The notes beneath the pieces were generated by a model. That model was not told the origin of the DNA. It ran no database searches and saw only the letters and a program-made list of their open reading frames with translations. A DNA stretch of 64,000 bases, taken from an uncultured Ruminococcus sp. Its GTDB lineage: Bacteria; Bacillota; Clostridia; Oscillospirales; Ruminococcaceae. Within the stretch, counting starts at the first letter, position 1, and the number at the start of each line of letters is the position of its first letter. The DNA lies in the NCBI GenBank assembly GCA_910579955.1, contig CAJTWE010000012.1, positions 6,300 through 70,299 on the forward strand, given 5' to 3'. Of this stretch, positions 1-6,939 are shown in pieces. The translations under genes were made by a program, and so were the position numbers.

Positions 1-197
1 GCATTTCTCAACGTCAGCTTGCTAAGATGATGCAGCTTGCAGGGTATGATGTAGACCACCATTTTATCCGAAGAATTGAGAACGGTGAAAGATTTGTTAC
101 TGATATTGAACTTGTGGCATTGTCGAAAGTTCTTGACGTTCCAATAGATGATCTGATTGATGCAACAATTGCTGTTACTTCTCCTATATTTGAATAA
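1..197 (+). CDS. XRE-family helix-turn-helix regulator, 3' end only
   Basis: The reading frame is open from base 3 to a TAA at 195-197 and gives 64 residues; the start lies before the window. The segment ISQRQLAKMMQLAGYD followed by IRRIENGERFVTDIELVALSKVL matches the recognition helix and following helices of Cro/CI (XRE) HTH domains, including the typical R-I-E-N/K-G-x-R motif, and PIDDLI is the usual end of the domain. It is probably a small DNA-binding regulator of about 80-110 residues. Target genes cannot be seen. Its position just beyond decayed ssrA-end copies would fit a regulator at the edge of an old integrated element, but that is inference. Confidence 0.75.
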   Translation, partial: ISQRQLAKMMQLAGYDVDHHFIRRIENGERFVTDIELVALSKVLDVPIDDLIDATIAVTSPIFE

Positions 198-287
198 TTT
201 CCTTTATATTCTCATTATAACAAACCAATTAGACATATGGGTGTCTGTTCAAATACAATTTACAATTTTTTTACATAAAGTTTTAAA

Positions 288-343
288 ATGCACCTTAGAT
301 TGATTCTGATACCGAAATCAACCTAAAGTGCATAAATTTTTTT
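288..343 (+). terminator. Terminator-like hairpin behind the XRE gene
   Basis: Arms of 18 bases (288-305 and 316-333) pair with two mismatch or wobble positions around a 10-base loop. A run of seven T (337-343) follows, so it can end transcription from the XRE gene. Confidence 0.65.
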
Positions 344-456
344 AAAAATTCTGAATCCCCGAATGATTTTACACAAGAGAAGATTTGAAGGCTCTTTCGT
401 CAATTAGGTTCTGAACACTCCCTGACCGCATTGAAGCCGTAAACATTTTCTGAAAA

Positions 457-499
457 AAGAATCCCAGTATACCGCTATTTTACGGTATACTGGGATTTT
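457..499. terminator. Strong bidirectional terminator hairpin
   Basis: A perfect 15-bp inverted repeat (460-474 and 483-497) has an 8-base loop, with an A-run on the left and T-run on the right. On the minus strand it ends in TTTTTT, just beyond the degraded ssrA copy at 515-564, mirroring the arrangement at the real ssrA. Confidence 0.7.
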
Positions 500-514
500 C
501 GCAACCTTTACGAT

Positions 515-564
515 TACGCATTTACGATTGGTGGAGGCGAATAAATTTGAATCAGTGTCACAAA
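515..564 (-). repeat. Degraded copy of the ssrA 3' end
   Basis: Aligned without gaps to 884-933 (the end of the real ssrA and the bases just beyond it), 35 of 50 positions are identical. They include a continuous 12-base block, TGGTGGAGGCGA, that covers the CCA end and acceptor stem. Like the real gene it is followed on the minus strand by a terminator hairpin. This suggests an old tandem duplication or a leftover attachment site of an element that used ssrA. Confidence 0.5.
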
Positions 565-682
565 TCTTTAAAATATCTATATATAGCCATTTATCGTGAT
601 TTTTAAGTCGCTTTTTTGATGCTTTTTCAAAGTGTAACCAACTTTAAGTGCGTATTTTTATAATTTCGCCAAAAACTCAATG

Positions 683-740
683 TACGCAGTACAAAATAAA
701 CGTTGGGCAGAGGCAGCCTTATTGAATCCCTGTCAACGAA
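683..740 (-). repeat. Possible second, weaker ssrA 3'-end remnant
   Basis: Short blocks (TACGCA, GAGGC, ATTGAA, CCTGTC, CGAAA) occur in the same order and with nearly the same spacing as at the ssrA 3' end, but gaps are needed to align them. This could be chance. Confidence 0.25.
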
Positions 741-829
741 ATTTAGCTATTTTAAGCCATATAATAGATATTACAACAAATGAAATAATGCACAAAGATT
801 TTCAACTGGTGTCCGCTTTTTCAAAGATT

Positions 830-869
830 AAAAGTGAGAAAACCGCTTGGCTACGGCTTTCTCACTTTT
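830..869 (-). terminator. ssrA terminator
   Basis: Arms 830-845 and 854-869 pair over 16 bases with one G-U, around an 8-base loop. On the minus strand it lies 28 bases past the CCA end of ssrA and its 3' arm ends in TTTT. Confidence 0.7.
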
Positions 870-897
870 GTAACATTTGCATATACGCATTTTAAGG

Positions 898-1270
898 TGG
901 TGGAGGCGAGGAGAATTGAACTCCTGTCCGAAAACCGATTCATGTAACTTTCTACGAGCGTAGTTTATCTACTAAAATTCCCTCAACTTACCGCCGACAA
1001 ACAGGCTGAAAGGGGAGGTATCCCAAATACATTTCTGCGGTGTGGGAATGCCGCCGAAACGTTCACCACTGCAATGATGCCCTAGAGCAGGTCGTGGTAA
1101 TCCTGCAATGGACAGTAGCTGACTTAGGCAGCTACCTGTACGCTCTTGTTAAAGCTTACAGAAATGTTATTTTTAGCGTTTAATTTTAAACGTGCCTAAT
1201 TTTTAAGAGACTCGGCAAACTCTGCTCGCTTATCGCACTTCACAATCCCCGTCGAAACCGTTACGCCCCC
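898..1270 (-). ncRNA. ssrA: transfer-messenger RNA (tmRNA)
   Basis: tmRNA rescues stalled ribosomes together with SmpB. Read on the minus strand, the 5' end GGGGGCG (from 1270) pairs with CGCCTCC before the terminal ACCA (898-901), forming the tRNA-like acceptor stem with one G-U pair. The T-arm TTCAATTC is present near the 3' end. The tag frame begins at a GCT resume codon (1177-1175) and ends at TAA (1126-1124). It encodes AKNNISVSFNKSVQVAA, 17 residues counting the resume alanine. The tag ends in VAA, where Bacillus and E. coli tags end in LAA. The 5' end is 24 bases behind the smpB stop on the same strand, so the two may share a transcript that is then processed. Boundaries follow the acceptor stem and the encoded CCA. 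Confidence 0.95.
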
Positions 1271-1294
1271 ATTTTTTCAAAATAACCTTGCTTG

Positions 1295-1759
1295 TTAGTG
1301 GAAGCTTTCCTTAATGGCTCTACCAATTTGACGCTGTGCATCCTTTTTAGCTGCACTTTGCCTCTTATCATAAAGCTTTTTACCCTTGCAAAGTCCAACT
1401 TTTACCTTGACTTTAGAATCCTTAAAATATAAAGATAATGGTACAAGAGTAAGGCCATCCTGCTTAACTTTTCCAAAAAGGCGCAAAATTTCACGTTTAT
1501 GCATCAAAAGCTTTCTTACTCTTCTAGGCTCTGTTCTTGCCAATCCATCTTTTTCATAAGGTGAAATATGCATTCCCTTCAAAAACAATTCACCGTTTTC
1601 AATATCACACCAACTGTCTTTGAGATTTACATTTCCAAGCCTTATTGACTTTACCTCATTGCCCTGAAGCTCAATTCCAGCTTCCATATCTTCAAGTATA
1701 AAATACTCATGACGTGCCTGACGATTTTCACTTATAAGCTTCGTTCCTTTTGTGATCAT
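1295..1759 (-). CDS. smpB: SsrA-binding protein SmpB
   Basis: SmpB binds the tRNA-like domain of tmRNA and delivers it to stalled ribosomes. The 154-residue length is normal. The family signature GIELQGNEVKSIRLGNVNL sits near residues 28-47, and the basic tail KKLYDKRQSAAKKDAQRQI, which enters the decoding site, is near the C-terminus. The ATG has GAAGAAGG about 6 bases upstream. An extended -10 (TGATATAAT, minus strand around 1790-1798) gives a promoter. ssrA follows 24 bases downstream on the same strand, so the whole trans-translation system is encoded together. Confidence 0.97.
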   Translation of the reverse strand: MITKGTKLISENRQARHEYFILEDMEAGIELQGNEVKSIRLGNVNLKDSWCDIENGELFLKGMHISPYEKDGLARTEPRRVRKLLMHKREILRLFGKVKQDGLTLVPLSLYFKDSKVKVKVGLCKGKKLYDKRQSAAKKDAQRQIGRAIKESFH

Positions 1760-1789
1760 TCTACACCTTCTTCCTGTATTTAGTAAGAT

Positions 1790-1798
1790 ATTATATCA
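1790..1798 (-). promoter_or_regulatory. smpB promoter, extended -10
   Basis: On the minus strand TGA-TATAAT lies about 30 bases before the smpB ATG. No good -35 is at the right distance, which is tolerable with an extended -10. Confidence 0.5.
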
Positions 1799-1847
1799 TA
1801 TTTCCAAGCATTCGTCTGTAAACTACATATAAACAAAATGTAATTTT

Positions 1848-2147
1848 TTATTCTTTCTCGTGAATGCCTAATCTCTCAAATACAGCTTTATATCCTTCTT
1901 CACCATTCTTTATACTACGATTTACACGGCTTATCGTTGCAGTAGAAGCTCCTGTTTCTGCTACAATATCGGTAAAAACATGGTGAGTATACAGCATCTT
2001 CGCAACATGCAGACGCTGTGCCATTGCATCAAGCTCCTGATAAGTACAGAGATCCTGAAAAAATGCACGGCATTCATCTATATTTTTTAATTCTAAAATA
2101 GCTTCAAACAGTGCATTTGTGTCCTTATTAAAAAGATTCTTTTTCAT
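1848..2147 (-). CDS. yerC: TrpR-like protein of the YerC/YecD family
   Basis: This 99-residue protein belongs to the TrpR superfamily group YerC/YecD, small helical DNA-binding proteins whose targets are mostly unknown. The region DAMAQRLHVAKML and the helix-turn-helix TDIVAETGASTATISRVNRSI (about residues 58-78) are characteristic. It is transcribed towards smpB with 88 bases between, but each gene has its own promoter-like sequence. A good promoter precedes it: TTTACA, 17 bases, TAAAAT. The family assignment is firm; the regulated genes are unknown. Confidence 0.9.
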   Translation of the reverse strand: MKKNLFNKDTNALFEAILELKNIDECRAFFQDLCTYQELDAMAQRLHVAKMLYTHHVFTDIVAETGASTATISRVNRSIKNGEEGYKAVFERLGIHEKE

Positions 2148-2180
2148 TTAAGTTCGCTCGCTTTCCATACTAATAAGTAT

Positions 2181-2209
2181 ATTTTAGCACATTAAAGTGT
2201 AAATGTAAA
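2181..2209 (-). promoter_or_regulatory. yerC promoter
   Basis: On the minus strand TTTACA (2209-2204) and TAAAAT (2186-2181) are separated by 17 bases, and TGC precedes the -10 hexamer. Confidence 0.6.
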
Positions 2210-2273
2210 GCCCTTTTAAAAAATTACTTCGACTTTTACAATATAAAAAATTAAAACATATAAAATTAAACAC

Positions 2274-2310
2274 AACAAAGCCGCCCCATATAAATCAGGA
2301 CAGCTTTGTT
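2274..2310 (-). terminator. Terminator of the SDR gene
   Basis: AACAAAGC (2274-2281) pairs with GCTTTGTT (2303-2310) just past the stop codon of the minus-strand SDR gene. The T-tract is interrupted (TTGTGTTT), so termination may be moderate. Confidence 0.5.
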
Positions 2311-2333
2311 TATAAATGGTTAAACCATAAAAA

Positions 2334-3080
2334 TTAACTTCTTGCTAATCCATCAACATTAAGCACAACGCCTGTAATATAGGATGCCTCCTCAGAAGCC
2401 AAAAAAACAAAAGCATTAGCAATATCTTCAGGCTGTCCAAGTCTGCGCAGAGGAATTTGTGCAATAAGAGGTTCAATAACTTCTTTTGGTACAGCTTTCA
2501 TCATATCAGTTTCGGTAATTCCCGGTGCAACTGCATTTACTCTTATGCCCTTAGGACCGAGTTCACGTGCAAGTGAAAGTGTAAGTCCATTTACAGCAAA
2601 TTTAGAGGCAGGATAAGTAACACCACTTGGCTGTCCATAAACGCTTACCATAGAAGATGTATTCAAAATAACACCGCCACCCTGTGCAGTCATAATATCA
2701 GCAGCAGCCTTGGAAGCACTTATTACACCTTTAACATTTAGATCCATAACCTTATCAAAAAGCTCCTCTGTATAATTAGAAAGGGGAGTGCTTTCAGATA
2801 CACCGGCATTGTTTACAAGAATATCAATTATACCGAATTTCTCACAAACTGCGCCAAAAGCAGCTTTTACATCTGAAAAGTCACAAAGATTTGGGCTGAT
2901 TCCCATTATTTCTGCACCTTCAAATTCTGATCTGAGCTTATCAGCTGCCCTATCTGCATTAGCCTGATTACTTGCTGTAATAACTACCTTTGCACCTTCT
3001 CTCAGGAAAGCCTGTGCTGTTGCATAACCTATACCTCTGCTGCCACCAGTAATAACTGCCACCTTGTTCTTTAATCTCAT
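2334..3080 (-). CDS. SDR-family oxidoreductase, FabG-like
   Basis: Classical short-chain dehydrogenase/reductase using NAD(P)H. The nucleotide-binding motif TGGSRGIG is at residues 11-18, NNAG follows mid-protein, and the catalytic set is Ser in NTSSMVS and Tyr/Lys in YPASK. The C-terminal GVVLNVDGLA matches FabG-type 3-oxoacyl-ACP reductases, but it stands alone rather than in a fatty-acid cluster, so the substrate is uncertain. I start at the ATG at 3080 because AAGAAGG lies about 10 bases upstream; the frame is open 24 codons further but without a ribosome-binding site. Length is then 248 residues, typical for the family. It is divergent from hpt. Confidence 0.88.
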   Translation of the reverse strand: MRLKNKVAVITGGSRGIGYATAQAFLREGAKVVITASNQANADRAADKLRSEFEGAEIMGISPNLCDFSDVKAAFGAVCEKFGIIDILVNNAGVSESTPLSNYTEELFDKVMDLNVKGVISASKAAADIMTAQGGGVILNTSSMVSVYGQPSGVTYPASKFAVNGLTLSLARELGPKGIRVNAVAPGITETDMMKAVPKEVIEPLIAQIPLRRLGQPEDIANAFVFLASEEASYITGVVLNVDGLARS

Positions 3081-3184
3081 AATAACAACCTTCTTTAAGA
3101 TAATATTTAATATTAGTATTATACCAAACATTTGTTGTAATTTAATGAACATGATAACAATATTACAAAAAGTTCATAATTTTA

Positions 3185-3193
3185 TGTTATAAT
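3185..3193 (+). promoter_or_regulatory. hpt promoter, extended -10
   Basis: TGT-TATAAT sits 37 bases before the hpt start. No good -35 is visible at 17 bases, so recognition would rest on the extended -10. Confidence 0.5.
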
Positions 3194-3229
3194 ATCATCA
3201 AAGTCATTAGTATGGAGATGAGTATATTT

Positions 3230-3763
3230 ATGAAAAATTACAAAAGCAAAATAAAAAACACACTTATTACCGAAGAGGAAATAAAAGAAAAAATAAAGCA
3301 AGCAGGAGAATTTATAAATTCTATTTATGATGGAAATCCGATTCTTCTGACAGGCATTTTAAATGGTTCGTTTATGTTTATGGCAGATCTTTGCCGTAAT
3401 GTTACTGTACCATGCGAAGTAGGCTTTATGAAAGCAAGCAGCTACTACAATGGAACGGTGTCTGCCGGAAATGTAAGCATTACGCTCGATCTTGCTCAAG
3501 ATATAAGCCGCTATCATGTTGTAATAGCTGAAGATATTATTGATACCGGCAGGACTTTAAAAGAAGTAACCGAAATCCTCAGAAAAAGAAATCCACTGTC
3601 ACTTCATGTAATAACACTCCTTGATAAGCCTTCCAGAAGAGTGGTAGACTTTAAAGCCGATATGTCTCTTTTCACAATACCCGATAAATTTGTAATAGGA
3701 TACGGTCTTGATTGTGGAGAGTATTACAGAAATCTGCCTTACATTGCAGAATACAAAGAATAA
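3230..3763 (+). CDS. hpt: Hypoxanthine phosphoribosyltransferase
   Basis: Purine salvage: transfers the phosphoribosyl group of PRPP to hypoxanthine (and usually guanine). The PRPP-binding loop VVIAEDIIDTGRTL and the LTGILNGSFMFMADL segment are diagnostic, and RRVVDFKADMSLFTIPDKFVIGYGLDCGEYYRNLPYI is the expected C-terminal region. The start at 3230 is chosen because GGAGATGAG lies 8 bases before it; an upstream in-frame ATG at 3212 overlaps that site. Length 177 residues. The 3' end overlaps the convergent radical SAM gene by 25 bases. Confidence 0.93.
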   Translation: MKNYKSKIKNTLITEEEIKEKIKQAGEFINSIYDGNPILLTGILNGSFMFMADLCRNVTVPCEVGFMKASSYYNGTVSAGNVSITLDLAQDISRYHVVIAEDIIDTGRTLKEVTEILRKRNPLSLHVITLLDKPSRRVVDFKADMSLFTIPDKFVIGYGLDCGEYYRNLPYIAEYKE

Positions 3764-4671
3764 CGGTCGCTTTGAAAAGCATTTGTTTCTTTAAGCTTTT
3801 TTGATATAAGATTCAATACTCTGCGTTTGTTTTTGCTCCACATGGGCGCTACAAGTTTTTCTGCATCGCCATCACCCGTAAGTCTTTCACAAACTGTTTC
3901 AGGCGGCAAAAGCCTTATTTGCTCCGCCACAATGCTAACATATTCTTCTTCAGTAAGAATATGAAAAGGATGTTTTTCGTATATTTCGGAAAGAATCGTG
4001 CCTTTTATTACATGCAGAAGCTGAATCTTTACTCCATCCGGATGCCATGACCCAGCTATTTTTACAGTTTCGAGCATTTGTTCTCTTGTTTCAAAAGGCA
4101 GGCCGTTTATAATATGCAAACATACACGTACACCAAGACTTTTTAGTCTTTCGGTACATTTTTGAATCGTTTCACGTTGGCAGCATAAATTCATTCTTGC
4201 AGCCGTTTCATCATGAATTGTTTGCAGTCCAAGCTCTACAGTAAGATATGTACGTTTTGCAAGTTCTTCTAAATAAGTATAAACCTCCTCAGAAATACAG
4301 TCAGCTCGTGTAGCAATGGACAAACCTATAACATTTGGAAAAGCAAGTGCTTCTTCATATGTGGTTTTGAGAACATCTATAGGTGCATATGTATTTGTAT
4401 TAGCCTGAAAATAAGCAATTATTTTTGCATCAGGAGCTTTTTTATAAATACGTCTGCTCTCAGCCTCAAGCTGCTCTGTAACAGAACCTTTGCCTGTAAA
4501 ATATCCACTTCCACCATCACAAAAAAGACAACCTTTGCTGCTCATAGTGCCGTCTTTGCTAGGACAGCTAAAGCCTGCGTCAATGACCGCTTTCATAACA
4601 CGAATCCCGAAATTTCTTTTGTTAAAACAAGATAGAGAATAATATCTCTGGTTTTGATAAATAGGATGCAC
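3739..4671 (-). CDS. yhcC: Radical SAM protein, YhcC/TIGR01212 type
   Basis: This 310-residue protein has Cys36, Cys48 and Cys51, a C-x11-C-x2-C pattern that is the iron-sulfur signature of the YhcC (TIGR01212) branch of radical SAM proteins. Other family marks are FGIRVMKAVIDAGFSCP near the N-terminus, YFQANTNTYAP, VELGLQT and HIINGLPFET. The biochemical role is not established for the family; an RNA-modification or biosynthetic role is often guessed. It starts with GTG at 4671, preceded by CGGAGG with 6 bases between. It is tail-to-tail with hpt. A terminator hairpin about 50 bases upstream on the same strand separates it from any upstream transcript. Confidence 0.88.
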   Translation of the reverse strand: MHPIYQNQRYYSLSCFNKRNFGIRVMKAVIDAGFSCPSKDGTMSSKGCLFCDGGSGYFTGKGSVTEQLEAESRRIYKKAPDAKIIAYFQANTNTYAPIDVLKTTYEEALAFPNVIGLSIATRADCISEEVYTYLEELAKRTYLTVELGLQTIHDETAARMNLCCQRETIQKCTERLKSLGVRVCLHIINGLPFETREQMLETVKIAGSWHPDGVKIQLLHVIKGTILSEIYEKHPFHILTEEEYVSIVAEQIRLLPPETVCERLTGDGDAEKLVAPMWSKNKRRVLNLISKKLKETNAFQSDRYSLYSAM

Positions 4672-4721
4672 TTTGAACCTCCGTTATATTATTATATTTA
4701 TTAAATTTAGCTTTCAATACG

Positions 4722-4756
4722 AAAAAATGCCGACAGCAGGAGAGAGAACTGTCGGC
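4722..4756 (-). terminator. Intrinsic terminator upstream of the radical SAM gene
   Basis: The 8-bp GC-rich stem GCCGACAG/CTGTCGGC is followed on the minus strand by ATTTTTTC. It lies 51 bases before the GTG start at 4671. Confidence 0.7.
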
Positions 4757-4866
4757 TTTAGGATATATGTAAAACGCTGCATAAACAGCGTCTGTTTTTG
4801 GTCCGTTTCGCAAAAGGGAAACGGTAAGCTTAAATCAAATCAACAATTGCTGTTTTTAACTTGTTT
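4722..4866 (-). ncRNA. Candidate structured small RNA or leader
   Basis: On the minus strand three hairpins follow one another: CCGTTTC/GAAACGG (arms 4803-4809 and 4818-4824), CGCTG/CAGCG (4775-4790) and GCCGACAG/CTGTCGGC (4729-4756). The last one is directly followed by a TTTTTT run, a complete intrinsic terminator. No protein frame upstream explains this terminator, so a short RNA or an attenuated leader of the radical SAM gene is likely. A TATACT at 4874-4869 (minus) may be the -10, but no good -35 is seen. No known RNA family was recognised. The rest of the 4672-5087 gap holds the miaB promoter. Confidence 0.35.
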
Positions 4867-5010
4867 TTAGTATACCCCTATAATGTGTATTCCTTGTGAT
4901 AGCTCTTTGCAATCCATTTGAAAAATAAAAGAAAGCTTGAACTATTATATCATGTTTTTTCTCGCTTTGCAAGACACTTTTTTTGCATAAAATGTTTTGC
5001 ATAAAATCAC

Positions 5011-5039
5011 TTGAAAAGTAAATCTCATTATGCTATAAT
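5011..5039 (+). promoter_or_regulatory. miaB promoter
   Basis: TTGAAA (5011-5016), a 17-base spacer and TATAAT (5034-5039) preceded by TGC form a near-consensus vegetative promoter 49 bases before the miaB ATG. Confidence 0.75.
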
Positions 5040-5087
5040 AAATAAGATAATGTATTATTTAATTTATGATTAAAGTGAGGATTATAG

Positions 5088-6482
5088 ATGACTGCAAATG
5101 AGTGTAATATAATGAATCCTGAGGTGCAAAAGCAGGTTTCAAAATATGTAAAAATGTACAGCCGAAAGGGTGCTGTCGCATATGTACACAGCTTCGGCTG
5201 TCAGCTGAATGTTTCGGACGGTGAAAAAATAAAGGGTATACTTGCTTCTTTAGAATTTGATTTTACAGATGATTATAAAAATGCTGATCTTATTTTGCTC
5301 AACACCTGTGCTGTTCGTGAAAGCGCAGAGGATACTGTTTACGGTACTCTTGGCAATATAAAGAAATACAAAAAAGAAAACCCGGGAGTTATACTCATTC
5401 TATGTGGCTGTATGGCACAAGAACCTAAAACTATAGAAAAAATAAAAAAGCATTATCCATTTGTGGATATTCTTTTTGGAACATCTGCGCTTAGTCAGCT
5501 TCCGAAGCTTTTACTTGAACATTACGAGGGAAAAAAGCTTGCATTTGATACCAAAGAATACAAAGAGGAATTCGGTGCATCTTATCAGATAAGGGAAAGC
5601 AGTTTTAAAGCCTCTGTACCTATAATGTTTGGATGTAATAATTTCTGTACATACTGTATAGTGCCTTATGTAAGAGGAAGAGAGAGAAGCCGTAATGCAG
5701 AGGTTATAATTCAAGAGGTAAAAGAGCTTGTTAAAAACGGATACAAAGAAATCATGCTGTTAGGTCAAAACGTAAACTCCTACGGCAATGACCTCCCTGA
5801 TGGAATGAGCTTTTCGGAACTACTCAGAGAGCTTAACAAAATAGAAGGGGATTTCTGGATTCGATTTATGTCTTCTCATCCAAAAGATGCAGGAAAAGAT
5901 CTGCTCGACGCTATACTTGAATGTGATAAGGTCGGAAAGCATTTGCATCTGCCTGTTCAGTGCGGAAGCAATTCTGTGCTAAAGCGTATGAACCGCAATT
6001 ATACAGCAGAAAAGTACAAAGAAATAGTCAATTATCTTAGAGAACGCAGCGAAGGCTTTGCACTATCAAGTGATATTATGGTAGGCTTTCCAAATGAAAC
6101 AGAGGAAGAATTCGAAGATACCTTAAAGCTCGTAGAAGAAGTCAAGTTTGATAATATCTTTACATTTATATATTCCAAACGAAGCGGAACAAAAGCTGCT
6201 GAAATGGAAGATATTACAACAGATGCAGAAAAGCGTATACGCATGGACAGGCTTTTAAAACTACAAAGAAATGTTGCCACAGAAAATTATAAAAGATTTA
6301 TAGGAACTGTAGTGCGTGTACTCGTTGAAGGCGAAAGCAAGCAGGGTGAAGGTTGGTTATTTGGCAAGAGCAGCGCCTATACTATAGTAGAGTTCAAGGG
6401 AGATAAGTCTTTTATTGGAACATTTGTAGATGTAAAAATAACTGATGCCAGAAATTGGGCAGTAAGCGGAGAACTTGTATAA
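5088..6482 (+). CDS. miaB: tRNA (N6-dimethylallyladenosine37-C2) methylthiotransferase MiaB
   Basis: Radical SAM enzyme that adds the methylthio group to i6A37 of tRNAs, acting after MiaA, which is encoded further down the same cluster. The methylthiotransferase domain has cluster-binding Cys38, Cys74 and Cys108. The radical SAM motif C-x3-C-x2-C is at Cys183, Cys187 and Cys190. A C-terminal TRAM segment (RNA binding) ends the protein. Length 464 residues is normal. The ATG follows GTGAGG by 8 bases. It leads the cluster miaB-ylbF-mutS-mutL-miaA-hfq. Confidence 0.96.
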   Translation: MTANECNIMNPEVQKQVSKYVKMYSRKGAVAYVHSFGCQLNVSDGEKIKGILASLEFDFTDDYKNADLILLNTCAVRESAEDTVYGTLGNIKKYKKENPGVILILCGCMAQEPKTIEKIKKHYPFVDILFGTSALSQLPKLLLEHYEGKKLAFDTKEYKEEFGASYQIRESSFKASVPIMFGCNNFCTYCIVPYVRGRERSRNAEVIIQEVKELVKNGYKEIMLLGQNVNSYGNDLPDGMSFSELLRELNKIEGDFWIRFMSSHPKDAGKDLLDAILECDKVGKHLHLPVQCGSNSVLKRMNRNYTAEKYKEIVNYLRERSEGFALSSDIMVGFPNETEEEFEDTLKLVEEVKFDNIFTFIYSKRSGTKAAEMEDITTDAEKRIRMDRLLKLQRNVATENYKRFIGTVVRVLVEGESKQGEGWLFGKSSAYTIVEFKGDKSFIGTFVDVKITDARNWAVSGELV

Positions 6483-6503
6483 GTAAAAGGAGAATATTAT
6501 ATT

Positions 6504-6914
6504 ATGACAGTAGATGAAGCCGTTAGAAATTTAGGTAAGGCTATCCAAAATGATTGCCGTTATAAAAGATATGTTGCAGCAAAAAAAGCAAATGACGAAA
6601 ACGAAGCTTTGCAAAATCAGATAGGTGAATTTCAGCTGCTCAGAATGAACTTCCAGCGTAATGCAGAAAAAAGCGAGCAATCAAGTGAAAAACTTACAAA
6701 AATGGAAGAAACATTGCAGAAAATGTATGATGCAATAATTGCAACTGATGGTATGAAGGAATTTCAAGCTGCAAAAGATGAAGTTGATGCTATGATGAAT
6801 GATGTTGACGCTATTATTTCGCTTAGCCTTAGCGGTGAAGATCCCGAAACATGTCACACAACAGAAAACAGTTGTGGCGGAAACTGTGCAAATTGTAGTG
6901 CCGGTTGTCACTAA
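6504..6914 (+). CDS. ylbF: YlbF/YmcA-family protein with Cys-rich tail
   Basis: The helical body (about residues 1-110) matches the YlbF/YmcA (Com_YlbF) family. In Bacillus these proteins form a complex with YaaT that affects RNase Y-dependent RNA processing, competence and sporulation, and binds Fe-S clusters. The C-terminal 20 residues hold five cysteines (117, 124, 128, 131, 135) in a C-x3-C-x2-C-x3-C pattern, consistent with a metal or Fe-S site. An AAAAGGAG ribosome site precedes the ATG. It sits between miaB and mutS in one transcription unit. The family is clear; the role here is inferred. Confidence 0.85.
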   Translation: MTVDEAVRNLGKAIQNDCRYKRYVAAKKANDENEALQNQIGEFQLLRMNFQRNAEKSEQSSEKLTKMEETLQKMYDAIIATDGMKEFQAAKDEVDAMMNDVDAIISLSLSGEDPETCHTTENSCGGNCANCSAGCH

Positions 6915-6939
6915 TGCCCTTTAAGTGAGGAGAAATATT

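Larger units (their letters stand above)
198..897. other. 700-bp stretch without a convincing gene
   Basis: This stretch holds three terminator-like hairpins (288-333, 460-497, 830-869) and two degraded copies of the ssrA 3' end (about 515-564, and more weakly 683-740). An open frame at 680-895 (71 codons, no Shine-Dalgarno site) runs through the last hairpin and resembles no family, so I do not call it a gene. The content looks like debris from tandem duplication or from past integration at the 3' end of ssrA. Confidence 0.6.

Noticed and set aside
680..895. 71-codon open frame before ssrA
   Set aside because: No ribosome site, no family resemblance, and its end runs through the ssrA terminator and the 3' flank of ssrA.
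4622..4870. Small frames (63 and 65 codons) overlapping on both strands near 4700
   Set aside because: They lie across hairpins and lack ribosome sites; the structured RNA explanation is better.
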